A stretch of 64,000 nt of DNA from Brumimicrobium sp051745635 (GCA_051745635.1 JBNJEH010000002.1:1-64000); one strand, 5' to 3'; counted from the stretch's first letter, positions 43,220 through 53,281 are shown. Notes: generated from the letters alone by a model not told the origin. Translations and numbers: made by a program.

Positions 43220-45460
43220 ATGGAAAGTACAATTCAACGCGAAGCGACATTAGAAGAAGCGAAAGAACTCGGTTTAAGAGCCGACGAGTTTGAAATGATC
43301 AAAGAAATTCTGGGGCGCACACCGAACTTCACTGAAACGAGTGTATATGGCGTCATGTGGTCGGAACATTGTTCGTATAAAAACTCCATTCTATGGTTAA
43401 AAACACTCCCCAAAGACGGTCCGCACATGCTGGTAAAAGCGGGAGAAGAAAATGCCGGTCTCGTCGATCTCGGCGATGGTATTGGTTGTGTCTTTAAAAT
43501 CGAATCCCACAATCACCCCAGTGCTATCGAACCTTATCAAGGTGCAGCAACAGGTGTTGGCGGAATTAATCGCGATATCTTCACGATGGGTGCACGACCG
43601 ATTGCACAACTCAACTCGCTCCGCTTCGGAAATATTGATCAGGATCGCACTAAATGGCTCGTAAAAGGGGTCACGAAAGGAATTGGTGATTATGGAAACG
43701 CGTTCGGCATCCCTATCGTGGGAGGAGAGGTGTTCTTTGATGAATCGTACAACACCAACCCGCTGGTGAATGCTTTCTCCGCTGGAATTATCGACACGAA
43801 AAAGGTCATCTCAGCAACGGCATCCGGACCCGGTAACCCCGTTTACATCGTTGGTTCGGCAACAGGTAAAGATGGTATTGCAGGTGCTGCTTTTGCATCG
43901 AAAGATATCACAGAAGACTCTATGGATGATCTCCCTGCCGTTCAGGTCGGCGATCCATTCCAGGAAAAATTGTTACTAGAGGCCACCATGGAACTGGCAG
44001 ATACAGATGCTGTGGTCGGAATGCAGGACATGGGCGCGGCAGGCATCACTTGTTCTTCTTGTGAAATGTCTGCAGCTGGTGGTGTCGGCATGGACATCTG
44101 GCTCGATAAAGTCCCTACACGTCAGAAAAACATGCTCCCGTTTGAAATTCTATTATCGGAATCGCAAGAACGCATGCTCGTCGTGGTGAAAAATGGGAAA
44201 GAAGAAGATGTTAAAGCTATATTTGACAAATGGGACCTGCACGCGGAAGAAATCGGTGTGGTTACGGAAGGAAATCGCGTCCGTTATTTTGACTGCCAAA
44301 CACTCGTTGGTGATGTTCCCGCTGATTCATTGGTACTGGGCGGTGGCGCCCCGCAATACGAACGGGAGTACACAGAACCAGCATACTACAAAGAATACCA
44401 ACAGTTCAATATCGATGACGTCGAACAACCCGAAGACCTGAAGGCCGTTGCTCAGCATTTATTGAGTCATCCAAACATCGCTTCTAAACGCTGGGTGTAC
44501 GAACAGTACGACTCTATGGTGGGAACGAAGACCATGACGACCAATCGCCCTTCAGATGCGGGCATCGTTAATATTAAAGGATCCAATCGCGCGTTGGCGA
44601 TGACGGTTGATTGTAATTCTCGTTACGTACATGCAGACCCCCACAAAGGAACGGCGATCGCTGTTTCTGAAGCTGCTCGTAACATTGTTTGCTCGGGAGG
44701 AAATCCCAGTGCAATTACCAACTGTTTGAACTTTGGAAATCCATACAATCCCGAATCTTACTGGCAATTTGTGGGTGCAATCAAAGGAATGTCTGAGGCG
44801 TGTCTGAAATTCCAGACTCCAGTTACCGGCGGAAACGTTTCTTTTTACAACCAAACGGTAAAGGACGGAAAAGAAGAACCGGTATTCCCCACTCCGACCA
44901 TCGGAATGATTGGACTGGTAGATGACAAGTCGAAAACAATGTCGCTGGACTTTAAACACAAAGGCGATTTGATTTTTATCATCGGTGAAAGTGTTGAAGA
45001 CATTGGAAGTTCTGAATACCTCTACTCGTATCACGGAATTAAAAAATCTCCTGCACCTCACTTCGATATTGAAAAAGAATACGCAATGCAGGCGTCGGTC
45101 AAAAACCTCATCCAGGAAGGATTGATCAATGCTGCACACGACTGCGCAGATGGAGGTCTGTTCATCACATTAACAGAAATGGCCATGCCCAAGGAATTAG
45201 GGTTTGACATTGTATCCGATGCTGAGATTCGCGAAGACGCCTTCCTTTTCGGTGAAGCGGCCGGACGCGTAGTCGTTACGGTGAATGAGGATAACGAAGA
45301 TGCATTCATCGAATTTATGATGAACCAAAAGGTCAGTTACACACTTCTCGGACACGTCACGCAAGGAAAAATGGTGGTAGATGATGAGCATTTTGGTTTT
45401 GTTCAGGAAGCAAAGGAGATTTACAACAATGCACTGGGCAAGCGCCTCGAAGCTCAATAA
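43220..45460 (+). CDS. purL: Phosphoribosylformylglycinamidine synthase subunit PurL (small type)
   Basis: 746 residues, the length of the small PurL that needs separate PurS and PurQ subunits, not the roughly 1300-residue fused enzyme. Seen: MWSEHCSYKNS and KIESHNHPSAIEPYQGAATGVGGINRD at the N-terminal active site, two AIRS-type ATP-binding halves (GGEVFFDESY and TGGNVSFYNQT), and SCEMSAAGGVGMDI. It converts FGAR to FGAM with glutamine-derived ammonia. purS and purQ are not in the window. A terminator follows. Confidence 0.95.
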   Translation: MESTIQREATLEEAKELGLRADEFEMIKEILGRTPNFTETSVYGVMWSEHCSYKNSILWLKTLPKDGPHMLVKAGEENAGLVDLGDGIGCVFKIESHNHPSAIEPYQGAATGVGGINRDIFTMGARPIAQLNSLRFGNIDQDRTKWLVKGVTKGIGDYGNAFGIPIVGGEVFFDESYNTNPLVNAFSAGIIDTKKVISATASGPGNPVYIVGSATGKDGIAGAAFASKDITEDSMDDLPAVQVGDPFQEKLLLEATMELADTDAVVGMQDMGAAGITCSSCEMSAAGGVGMDIWLDKVPTRQKNMLPFEILLSESQERMLVVVKNGKEEDVKAIFDKWDLHAEEIGVVTEGNRVRYFDCQTLVGDVPADSLVLGGGAPQYEREYTEPAYYKEYQQFNIDDVEQPEDLKAVAQHLLSHPNIASKRWVYEQYDSMVGTKTMTTNRPSDAGIVNIKGSNRALAMTVDCNSRYVHADPHKGTAIAVSEAARNIVCSGGNPSAITNCLNFGNPYNPESYWQFVGAIKGMSEACLKFQTPVTGGNVSFYNQTVKDGKEEPVFPTPTIGMIGLVDDKSKTMSLDFKHKGDLIFIIGESVEDIGSSEYLYSYHGIKKSPAPHFDIEKEYAMQASVKNLIQEGLINAAHDCADGGLFITLTEMAMPKELGFDIVSDAEIREDAFLFGEAAGRVVVTVNEDNEDAFIEFMMNQKVSYTLLGHVTQGKMVVDDEHFGFVQEAKEIYNNALGKRLEAQ

Positions 45461-45482
45461 AGAAAAGAACCTGATTATGAAG

Positions 45483-45511
45483 AACCGTTCACTTTGTGAG
45501 CGGTTTTTTTT
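45483..45511 (+). terminator. Rho-independent terminator of purL
   Basis: 9-bp stem (45483-45491 with 45497-45505, one G-U pair), CTTTG loop, T-run to 45511. The right arm and T-run are also the last codons of the convergent transporter gene. Confidence 0.85.
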
Positions 45512-46832
45512 GTTGGCGTTCATCCGCCTTCCGAGGCACTAAAACCAGTAACACCAATCCAATCGCAAAGAAGAAAATAATCGACAACACTGATGCCCTT
45601 AAATCACCGGTCAGATTCTCCATCAAGCCGAAGAAGAAAAGACCAATAACGATTCCAATCTTCTCTGAAACATCGTAAAAAGAAAAATAAGAGGCATGAT
45701 CTTTTGTTTCGGGTAAAAATTTAGAATACGTCGATCTTGCAAGTGCCTGCACACCACCCATGACGAGCCCTACGCCGGCAGCGAGGAAATAAAAAGTGAT
45801 GGGTTTTTGAATAAAATAAGCCCAGATACAGAGCGCTACCCAGCCCGTCACGACGATGGTCAGCGTTTGAAGATTGCCGATCTTACCTGACACCCAGGAC
45901 ATCAGATAAGCTCCTCCAGCACCGAGAAGTTGTATTAACAATATTGAAATAATTAACCCCGTATCACCGCCGTTTCCGCCCCAATCAATTTCTTTCTTGG
46001 CAAAAACAACCGCCATGAGCATTACCGTTTGCACACCCGTATTAAAGAAAAAGAAAGAAAGCAAATAGCGCTTTAACCTCCGCGTTCCGCGAAACTCCTG
46101 AAACACTCGCTTCAACTCTTTAAAACCCTTCCAGATATATCCTTTTTCCCGTTTCTTTTTATATACATTATTCGGTAGCCGGGTAAAAGTGATCTGCGCA
46201 AAACCGATCCACCACAGTCCAACCAATATAAAGCTCCATTTTGTGTATGACTTGTCTACAAACATGATGATCGATAAACAAATGATCAGGAGCAACATAC
46301 TTCCAAAATAACCCATTGAGAAACCGCGGGCAGAGATGTTATCGTGATCTTTTGGTTCGGCAATTTCCGGTAAAAAAGCATTGTAAAACACAAAACTGTG
46401 CCAGAAACCAATACTCGCCAGGAAGATCGAAAGCATTCCCCATTCTATTTTTTCAGGACTGAACCAAAACAATGAAATGCAGGCCAGCGCACCGAGGTAG
46501 CAGAAAAACTGCATAAAGCGCTTTTTGTTGCCTGTAACATCGGCAATTCCGGAAAGTAACGGAGAAAGGACGCTGACCAGCAAAAAAGAGGCCGCCAGTA
46601 CGTATGAAAACAAAACAGAGTTGGAGATGGACGATCCAAAAAATTCGACCATCACGTTTTCACCTTCTTTGAGTTCTCCACCCGCCCTGCCGAGAGACTT
46701 CAGGTAATGCCTTTCTGTAACATTGGCATAGAAAATCGGGAAAATAGCGGATGAGATCACCAGGTTGTACACGGAGTTCGCCCAGTCATAAAAAATCCAA
46801 CCTGTGATGATCCGTTTATTTCCCTTTTCCAT
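45489..46832 (-). CDS. UMF1 family MFS transporter
   Basis: 447 residues, about 12 membrane helices. The N-terminal ITGWIFYDWANSVYNLVI is diagnostic of the UMF1/Atg22-like major facilitator branch; also SPLLSGIADVTGNKKRFM (the loop 2-3 motif) and GGVQALARSTYSKFLPE. Yeast Atg22 exports amino acids from the vacuole; bacterial substrates are unknown. It starts 3 nt after the fused E1 gene, so the two form an operon and the transporter may handle a related metabolite. Confidence 0.85.
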   Translation of the reverse strand: MEKGNKRIITGWIFYDWANSVYNLVISSAIFPIFYANVTERHYLKSLGRAGGELKEGENVMVEFFGSSISNSVLFSYVLAASFLLVSVLSPLLSGIADVTGNKKRFMQFFCYLGALACISLFWFSPEKIEWGMLSIFLASIGFWHSFVFYNAFLPEIAEPKDHDNISARGFSMGYFGSMLLLIICLSIIMFVDKSYTKWSFILVGLWWIGFAQITFTRLPNNVYKKKREKGYIWKGFKELKRVFQEFRGTRRLKRYLLSFFFFNTGVQTVMLMAVVFAKKEIDWGGNGGDTGLIISILLIQLLGAGGAYLMSWVSGKIGNLQTLTIVVTGWVALCIWAYFIQKPITFYFLAAGVGLVMGGVQALARSTYSKFLPETKDHASYFSFYDVSEKIGIVIGLFFFGLMENLTGDLRASVLSIIFFFAIGLVLLVLVPRKADERQQKKPLTK

Positions 46833-46835
46833 TGG

Positions 46836-48839
46836 TTAATAATTCATCAGTTCTACAAGTGTTTCTTCAAAGCGCATTGGCGGTAAAAAATTCTGCTCCA
46901 GCCCGGCATCAAAAGGTACGGGTGTGTTGAGCGAAGCCACGCGCTTGATCGGTGCATCCAGGTATTCAAAGCAATTTTCATTGATCTGTGTTACGAGCTC
47001 TGCTCCGATGCCGCCAATCTCACAATCTTCATGTAACACAATCACTTTCCCTGTTTTCTTTACTGATGCAAAGATCGTTTCTGTATCCAATGGCGAGAGT
47101 GTGCGCAAATCTATTAAGTCTGCAGTGATGTCGGAGTGGTCATCTAAGGTTTCGATTGCCCAGTGTACCCCCATACCGTAAGTCACTACGGTAAGATCTT
47201 CACCTTCTTTCACCAGTCGGGCTTTACCGATCTCCGTGGTGTAATAATCGTCGTGCACCTCTTCTTTGAGACTTCTGTACAAATACTTGTGCTCAAAGAA
47301 CATGACCGGGTTTGGATCTTCAATAGCCGCTGCCAACAGTCCCTTTGCATCTCCGGGAAATGCCGGATAAACGATCTTCAAACCTGGTGTGTGGAAAAAC
47401 CACGCTTCATTACTCTGCGAATGGAATGGTCCTGCTGCTACCCCTGCTCCAGTCGGCATTCTGACCACTACATCGGCATTTTGCCCCCATCTCCAGTGAA
47501 TTTTCGCCAGATTATTGACAATTTGATTGAAGCCACAGGTTACAAAATCAGCAAACTGCATTTCGACCATGGCCTTCATCCCTTTGATTGAAAGTCCGAG
47601 GCCTGCTCCAACGATGGCAGATTCACACAAAGGCGTATTGCGAACGCGATCTTTTCCAAATTGGTCCACAAATCCTTCGGTAATCTTGAATACTCCGCCA
47701 TAATCAGCGATATCCTGCCCCATCAACACGAGTTCGGGATATTGCTCCATGGATTGTTTTAGTCCATCTGAGATCGCGTCTACAAAGCGCTTTTCTGAGG
47801 TATCTGATGAGTTTGGAGCCATTACTTCCTGCTGGTGTGCTTTAAAAAGGTCGGCGACCTCTTTTTCGGTATCCGGCGTAATGTTCGGCTCCGCATACGC
47901 CTCATCCAGTCCATCCTGAATTTCAGTTTTAATTTCTTTGGTAAATTCTTCGATTTGATCGTCGTTTAGAATTCCCTCCTCCTTCAAAAAGAGTTCGAAA
48001 TTCACCACGGGATCCTTTTTGTTCCATTCGTCCTGAATGCCTTCCGGATAATATTTCGTCCCTGAAGCTTCTTCGTGTCCGCGCATTCTGAATGTCATAC
48101 ACTCCAGCAAAAATGGTCTTGGTCGTTCGCGCAGTGAATCGGAAATCTGACGCGCGGCACTGACCACTTCGAGTATGTTATTGCCATCAATCTGGTAGGC
48201 ATCCATGCCGTATCCAATTCCTTTATCGACGAATTGTTTACAGTTAAACTGCTCATTACTTGGGGTCGATAAGCCCCATTGATTATTTTCTATTGTAAAA
48301 ATCACTGGTAAATCCCAAACAGAAGCAACATTCAACGCTTCGTGAAAATCGCCTTCACTTGCGCCGCCATCTCCAGTAAATACGAGCGTGGCTTCTTTGT
48401 TATCTTTAATGAGATTCGAAAGCGCTATTCCATCTGCAATCCCCAGTTGAGGACCGAGATGGGAAATCATTCCCACGATATTGTAGTCCATTGTCCCGAA
48501 GTGGAAAGACCGGTCCCTCCCCTGCGTAAATCCGTTCATTTTTCCCTGGAATTGCGAAAACAGCCGGTTTAAAGGCACATTTCTGGTCGTAAAAACACCC
48601 AGATTCCGGTGCATCGGCAGCATGACCTCTTCACTGTTCATCGCGTAAGTTGTGCCGACGCTGATGGCTTCTTGTCCCCAACCCGAAAACCATTTGGATA
48701 TCTTTCCCTGCCGCAGCAGAATCAACATTTTCTGCTCGATCAATCGGGGTTTTAAAATCGCTCGGTAAATCGATACCAGTTCATCGTCGGAGAAGTCAGT
48801 TCGATCATAGTTTATATATCTCTGCGTAAGCGTTTCCAT
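46836..48839 (-). CDS. 2-oxoacid dehydrogenase E1, fused alpha and beta subunits
   Basis: 667 residues. Alpha half (about 1-330) with the thiamine-diphosphate motif GDGGASEGDFHEALN...IENN (starting near 156 and ending near 186) and a HRNLGVFTTRNVP active-site loop; beta half (about 340-667) with GQDIADYGGVFKITEGF, TPLCESAIVGAGLGLSIKG and VVRMPTGAGVAAGPFHSQSNEAWFFHTPGLKIVYP. The fusion and these motifs point to branched-chain 2-oxoisovalerate-type E1 rather than homodimeric pyruvate E1; pyruvate or acetoin cannot be excluded. E2 and E3 genes are not adjacent. The ATG at 48839 is chosen over an upstream TTG. Confidence 0.9.
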   Translation of the reverse strand: METLTQRYINYDRTDFSDDELVSIYRAILKPRLIEQKMLILLRQGKISKWFSGWGQEAISVGTTYAMNSEEVMLPMHRNLGVFTTRNVPLNRLFSQFQGKMNGFTQGRDRSFHFGTMDYNIVGMISHLGPQLGIADGIALSNLIKDNKEATLVFTGDGGASEGDFHEALNVASVWDLPVIFTIENNQWGLSTPSNEQFNCKQFVDKGIGYGMDAYQIDGNNILEVVSAARQISDSLRERPRPFLLECMTFRMRGHEEASGTKYYPEGIQDEWNKKDPVVNFELFLKEEGILNDDQIEEFTKEIKTEIQDGLDEAYAEPNITPDTEKEVADLFKAHQQEVMAPNSSDTSEKRFVDAISDGLKQSMEQYPELVLMGQDIADYGGVFKITEGFVDQFGKDRVRNTPLCESAIVGAGLGLSIKGMKAMVEMQFADFVTCGFNQIVNNLAKIHWRWGQNADVVVRMPTGAGVAAGPFHSQSNEAWFFHTPGLKIVYPAFPGDAKGLLAAAIEDPNPVMFFEHKYLYRSLKEEVHDDYYTTEIGKARLVKEGEDLTVVTYGMGVHWAIETLDDHSDITADLIDLRTLSPLDTETIFASVKKTGKVIVLHEDCEIGGIGAELVTQINENCFEYLDAPIKRVASLNTPVPFDAGLEQNFLPPMRFEETLVELMNY

Positions 48840-48861
48840 ATTTTGATACAAGTTTTCAAAA

Positions 48862-48869
48862 CAAACTTA
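48862..48869 (-). promoter_or_regulatory. -7 box of the E1-transporter operon
   Basis: Minus-strand TAAGTTTG matches TAnnTTTG, 22 nt before the E1 ATG. A TTTG is present but only 12 nt further upstream. Confidence 0.4.
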
Positions 48870-48947
48870 GCATTTCTCTAACAAATGTTGACTTATCTCG
48901 TTAAAATATTCAGCCCAAAATATTACGGAATGTCGGATAAACAATTA

Positions 48948-49706
48948 TTACAGCTTAAACAGCAGCGTATTATTAAAGGTGTAAAAAATATTGCGAATTC
49001 CTTCAGGAGGTTCCTGATCATAAAACCAGGCCATGGAATATTTCAGTGTAAATCGTTTGAAAATCTGGATGTTGATTCCCGCTTCTGTCGATACTCTGAA
49101 ATCCTTCATGCGCGCCAAATCGGGTTGGTAATACCCAATGAGGTTCAAGCTGATATTTTCGCGGATCGGCCATCCGAAAGTCACCACCGTATTCAAGCGA
49201 TGATGGCGATTAACAATAGCAGATGTCTCTTCTTCGTATTCCCGCATGTAATGGGCGCTCAAATGTAGCTTTAAACTGTCATCTTCGGCGTCTAAAAGGT
49301 GCAGCCGCCCCCCGAGTCCCATTAAATACCGACCTCGAATGTTAATAATCGTGTTGTACTGTGCCTGAACAAAGGTCTCCAAATCAACGGACGGAGACAG
49401 CTTATAGGCATACCTGAAATATTGGAATCCATCGTTCAACACTTTAGCATTATTAAAAACGGTCAGGTTGAGTGCGTTCACGGACAATATCGAATGATTT
49501 TCTCTTCTCCACTGAAACTGAGAACTGTTTTGCGTTTGAATCACGTTATTAATATTCTGTACAAGGTTAAATCCGAGTTCAACATTCCCGCTAAATCCAT
49601 TATTGAGGGAATCCAGGCGAATGCTTTCTGTGTTAACCACGGATTGTGACCGCGCTAAAACCGCAAAAAAAGATATCCCGAAAAAAACGATCAACACCTC
49701 CTTCAT
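48948..49706 (-). CDS. DUF481 family outer membrane protein
   Basis: 252 residues from the Met at 49706 (a Met at 49727 is also possible). Signal peptide ending near LARS. Beta-barrel pattern throughout with NNGFSGNVELGFNLVQN, FQYFRYAYKLSPSVDLETFVQAQYN, RYLMGLGGRLHLL and a C-terminal strand ending in Leu. The motifs fit DUF481 (salt-stress-induced YdiY-like) proteins. Lies 35 nt after the NhaC-type antiporter gene, probably the same transcript, which fits a salt-related role by inference. Confidence 0.75.
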   Translation of the reverse strand: MKEVLIVFFGISFFAVLARSQSVVNTESIRLDSLNNGFSGNVELGFNLVQNINNVIQTQNSSQFQWRRENHSILSVNALNLTVFNNAKVLNDGFQYFRYAYKLSPSVDLETFVQAQYNTIINIRGRYLMGLGGRLHLLDAEDDSLKLHLSAHYMREYEEETSAIVNRHHRLNTVVTFGWPIRENISLNLIGYYQPDLARMKDFRVSTEAGINIQIFKRFTLKYSMAWFYDQEPPEGIRNIFYTFNNTLLFKL

Positions 49707-49740
49707 ACATTTATCGAATGCCATCATTTCTACACCTTCT

Positions 49741-51678
49741 TTATGGATTTAATTTTTTTCCAAAGAAAGTGACTATTAAGTAAAGCAAGCCAATCCCAAC
49801 CGGAAATGTGACATACCAGGGCACGCTGTTCGCTGCGGGAATTACACCAATGATGAGTGCCACCCCTCCAACTGTAAGGGCGTAAGGCATTTGCGTTTTG
49901 ACGTGACTGATGTGATCACATGATGTGGCCAAACTGCTCAGGATAGTGGTATCGGAGATGGGCGAACAATGATCTCCCAGCACTGCTCCCGCAAGCACTG
50001 AAGCAATCGTATTGTACATAATACCCATAGTGGCAGCACCAGGATCTCCGCTTGCAACAGCATACGAAAGCGGAATTACCAACGGATACATGAGCGCCAT
50101 CGTACTCCAGGAGGAGCCCGTCGAAAAAGCTATAAAAGCAGACAAAACAAAGGTCATCGCCGGGATAATCCACACCTGCGAGAAGTCATTGCCAAAGAAT
50201 GTTTTCAGGTATTCTGCTGTGCTCAGGCTTTCTGTCACACCAGCGAGTGACCATGCCAACACGAGAATAACAATCGCCGGCATCATGGTATTAATTCCGA
50301 CGAGTACGGCATCCATCATGTCGCGCAGGCTCATAATGCGCTGAACCACCGTGAGCACAATCGCGGCAAAAAGCCCACTCAAACTAGCCCATAAAAGCGC
50401 TACATACGAATCGGCATTCCCGATGATAATTCCAAGCTTTTTGAAAAAACCTGAATCAACTCCTTCTTGTTGTCCAATGTTTTGCCAAACACCGTTAGAT
50501 AAATCATAGCCTTCACTAATTAAGCCCGCTTTGACCGTTTCAAATCCAGTATAAACCAGCCCTGTAAATGTACCTGTGATCACAATAAGAATTGGTACCA
50601 CAGCATTAAAAGCTTTGCGCGAAGCATTTTTGACGGGCTCAAATTCTTCGAGTTCTTTCTCTGTCACCGTATCCTTTCGCGCCTCTCCAGACATCGCATT
50701 GCGTTCCTTTTTTAGCATCGGACCAAAATCCCGTTGTTTGTAGAGCAGAAAGAAGACAAAAAACAGCGAAAATATGGGATAGAACGAGTACGCCAAAGAA
50801 TCCATAAAAATACCATAGGCACTCTGGGTAATTTCTACACCCTGTTGCGATTCAATTTTTGAGACGCCATCGGAAATATACGTTAATTCAGCACCGATCC
50901 ACGTCGTAATGAACGCAACTGCCGCAATCGGAGCTGCTGTAGAATCTACGATATATGCCAGTTTTTCACGCGAAATTTTCAAGCGATCTGTTACAGAACG
51001 CATCGTATTTCCTACCACCAATGTATTCGCATAATCATCAAAAAATATAGCAATCCCCAGGAAATATGTCGTCAACATTCCCGATCGACGATTGGTGGCA
51101 AAACGTACTAAGCGGTCGACGACACCCTGCATACCGCCATTCTTGGAAATAATCGCTACGATTGCACCAATGATGACCGAGAACAAAATGACCGAAACGT
51201 GCCCGGTGTCCATGATCGCATCAATAATGTAATGATCCAGCACCGTCAGGAAAGCGGCAAAAATGCCCGAAACACCACCTGTATAGAACCCAATTGTCGC
51301 AGCACCAATAAAAATCCCTACGAAAAGTGAAGAGAGCACTTCTTTGAAGAGCAATGCTAAAACGATGGCCAATAACGGCGGCAAAAGTGAAAGCCAACCG
51401 GGAATCACCGTAGTTTGGTTGTTAGAAACTTTGTCCCTTTGAAAAGAAACCTCATCACGATCTAAAACGAACGTACCGACGAGTTGATCCCCATCATTGC
51501 GCAACACGACTGTATCCTGATCTACAAACAGCGAATCGCCTTCAGCTGCACCCGTTACCTGGACATTGGTTTCCACCCCCTGAAGAATCACCTCTGGAAA
51601 ATGAACGTGCTGTCCAATAGCATCAGCCATCATGAACACCATAAAGCAAACCAATAAACCGCGCAAAAAATGTAGCAT
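49741..51678 (-). CDS. Na+/H+ antiporter NhaC family with N-terminal periplasmic extension
   Basis: 645 residues from the Met at 51678. Unusual: the N-terminus is a signal peptide-like helix ending near AIGQ, then about 65 residues of soluble beta-type sequence (VETNVQVTGAAEGDSLFVDQD), before the antiporter core. The core has about 12 membrane helices and the family landmarks FFDDYANTLVVGNTMRSVTDRLKISREKLAYIVDSTAAPIAA, FSTGSSWSTMALMYPLVIPLSYA and LGDHCSPISDTTILSS. It exchanges sodium (or, in related proteins, malate or amino acids) for protons. A -7 box at 51708-51715 lies inside the longer open frame to 51738, which supports the later start. Confidence 0.85.
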   Translation of the reverse strand: MLHFLRGLLVCFMVFMMADAIGQHVHFPEVILQGVETNVQVTGAAEGDSLFVDQDTVVLRNDGDQLVGTFVLDRDEVSFQRDKVSNNQTTVIPGWLSLLPPLLAIVLALLFKEVLSSLFVGIFIGAATIGFYTGGVSGIFAAFLTVLDHYIIDAIMDTGHVSVILFSVIIGAIVAIISKNGGMQGVVDRLVRFATNRRSGMLTTYFLGIAIFFDDYANTLVVGNTMRSVTDRLKISREKLAYIVDSTAAPIAAVAFITTWIGAELTYISDGVSKIESQQGVEITQSAYGIFMDSLAYSFYPIFSLFFVFFLLYKQRDFGPMLKKERNAMSGEARKDTVTEKELEEFEPVKNASRKAFNAVVPILIVITGTFTGLVYTGFETVKAGLISEGYDLSNGVWQNIGQQEGVDSGFFKKLGIIIGNADSYVALLWASLSGLFAAIVLTVVQRIMSLRDMMDAVLVGINTMMPAIVILVLAWSLAGVTESLSTAEYLKTFFGNDFSQVWIIPAMTFVLSAFIAFSTGSSWSTMALMYPLVIPLSYAVASGDPGAATMGIMYNTIASVLAGAVLGDHCSPISDTTILSSLATSCDHISHVKTQMPYALTVGGVALIIGVIPAANSVPWYVTFPVGIGLLYLIVTFFGKKLNP

Positions 51679-51707
51679 GTAAGAACTATTGATTGCCCGA
51701 ATATAAC

Positions 51708-51715
51708 CAAATTTA
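51708..51715 (-). promoter_or_regulatory. -7 box of the antiporter-DUF481 operon
   Basis: Minus-strand TAAATTTG matches TAnnTTTG, about 30 nt before the ATG at 51678. No -33 box seen. Confidence 0.4.
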
Positions 51716-51770
51716 AAGAATGAGGAAACGCCGCGCATTATTTGATCGCTATTCTACTTTATTTTTCGTA

Positions 51771-51778
51771 CTTTTGCG
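51771..51778 (+). promoter_or_regulatory. -7 box of guaB
   Basis: TACTTTTG matches TAnnTTTG, 30 nt before the guaB ATG. The nearest TTTG is 24 nt upstream, longer than usual. Confidence 0.45.
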
Positions 51779-51808
51779 GGAATTTATTTACATAAAAATA
51801 AGTTCATT

Positions 51809-53281
51809 ATGCCTTTGCGAGATATAAATACGGTAAAAGAAGGACTCACCTTCGACGACATCCTGCTCGTCCCCGCTTATTCGGAAGTTTTACCAAAGGA
51901 TGTTCAACTCAAAAGTAAAATTACTCGAAACATAGAAGTCAATGCCCCAGTGGTATCTGCAGCTATGGATACGGTCACAGAGTCGAGTTTAGCAATAGCT
52001 ATCGCTCAGACAGGCGGAATTGGAGTGATTCACAAAAACATGAGCATCGAGCGTCAGGCCCTGCAAGTTCGCAAAGTTAAACGTTCCGAGAGCGGTATGA
52101 TCATCGATCCCATTGTTTTGAGCGAGGAAGCGATCGTCGAAGATGCTCTTCACTTGATGCGCGAGAATAAAATCGGCGGCATTCCCGTGGTCGACGAACA
52201 CAACACATTAAAAGGTATTGTAACCAATCGCGACCTGCGTTTTGAGAAACAACATAAACGCCCCATTCGCGAAGTTATGACGCGCGACAACATTATCACC
52301 ACCGATGATGGCACTGACTTATCCACTGCAGAAGGTATTTTGCAACAACACAAGATTGAAAAACTGCCCGTGATTGATGACGACAATAAACTCATTGGTT
52401 TAATCACCTATCGGGATATCATAAAAGTGCGACAACATCCCAACTCCTGTAAAGATCAATTTGGAAGGTTGCGCGTAGCGGCGGCTGTTGGTGTGACAGA
52501 CGACACCATGGATCGCGTAGATGCGTTGGTCAAAGCAGGGGTAGATGCTATCGTTATCGATACGGCACACGGTCATACGAAAGGGGTAACGGAAAAATTA
52601 AAAGCTGTAAAAGCGGCTTATTCAACTATTGATGTTATTGTAGGGAATATTGCCACAGCAAGTGCAGCTAAATTTTTGGTAGATGCCGGAGCGGATGGTG
52701 TGAAAGTAGGAATTGGACCGGGTTCGATTTGTACCACGCGCGTCATCGCTGGTGTAGGTGTACCTCAAATCACTGCTATTAATTCCGTAGCGCGAGCGCT
52801 GGAGGGAACGGGAATCCCCGTAATTGCCGATGGAGGAATTCGATATACAGGCGATATTGTAAAAGCAATTGCCGCAGGTGCCGACACCGTTATGATAGGC
52901 TCAATGTTGGCCGGAACGGAAGAATCTCCGGGAGAAACGATTATTTATCAGGGACGCAAATTTAAAGCCTATCGCGGAATGGGATCAATCGAAGCGATGG
53001 AGCGCGGATCAAAAGATCGCTACTTTCAGGCAGACGAAGAAGATTCCAACAAGCTGGTTCCGGAAGGGATTTCGGGACGTGTACCCTACAAAGGGCATCT
53101 CAAAGAAGTCGTTTATCAAATTATTGGCGGACTTCGCTCTGGAATGGGATACTGCGGTGCTGCCTCTATTCAAACGCTGCAAGGAGCTGAATTCGTGCGC
53201 ATCACCAACGCGGGAATGTTAGAATCTCACCCTCACGACGTCTCAATTACGCGCGAAGCACCCAACTACAGTTTTAAATAA
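51809..53281 (+). CDS. guaB: Inosine-5'-monophosphate dehydrogenase
   Basis: 490 residues. TIM barrel with two CBS domains inserted (about 95-210, MRENKIGGIPVVDEHN and LQQHKIEKLPVIDDDNKLIGLIT). Catalytic loop GPGSICTTR with Cys308; IMP-binding IADGGIRYTGDIVKA; mobile flap with KAYRGMGSIEAM. Oxidises IMP to XMP, the committed step to GMP. Single gene with its own -7 box; the periplasmic folding operon begins about 100 nt downstream with its own promoter. Confidence 0.96.
   Translation: MPLRDINTVKEGLTFDDILLVPAYSEVLPKDVQLKSKITRNIEVNAPVVSAAMDTVTESSLAIAIAQTGGIGVIHKNMSIERQALQVRKVKRSESGMIIDPIVLSEEAIVEDALHLMRENKIGGIPVVDEHNTLKGIVTNRDLRFEKQHKRPIREVMTRDNIITTDDGTDLSTAEGILQQHKIEKLPVIDDDNKLIGLITYRDIIKVRQHPNSCKDQFGRLRVAAAVGVTDDTMDRVDALVKAGVDAIVIDTAHGHTKGVTEKLKAVKAAYSTIDVIVGNIATASAAKFLVDAGADGVKVGIGPGSICTTRVIAGVGVPQITAINSVARALEGTGIPVIADGGIRYTGDIVKAIAAGADTVMIGSMLAGTEESPGETIIYQGRKFKAYRGMGSIEAMERGSKDRYFQADEEDSNKLVPEGISGRVPYKGHLKEVVYQIIGGLRSGMGYCGAASIQTLQGAEFVRITNAGMLESHPHDVSITREAPNYSFK

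Noticed and set aside
44552..45139. 195-codon minus-strand open frame inside purL
   Set aside because: It is antisense to conserved purL codons and its composition is that of a shadow frame with no recognisable motif.
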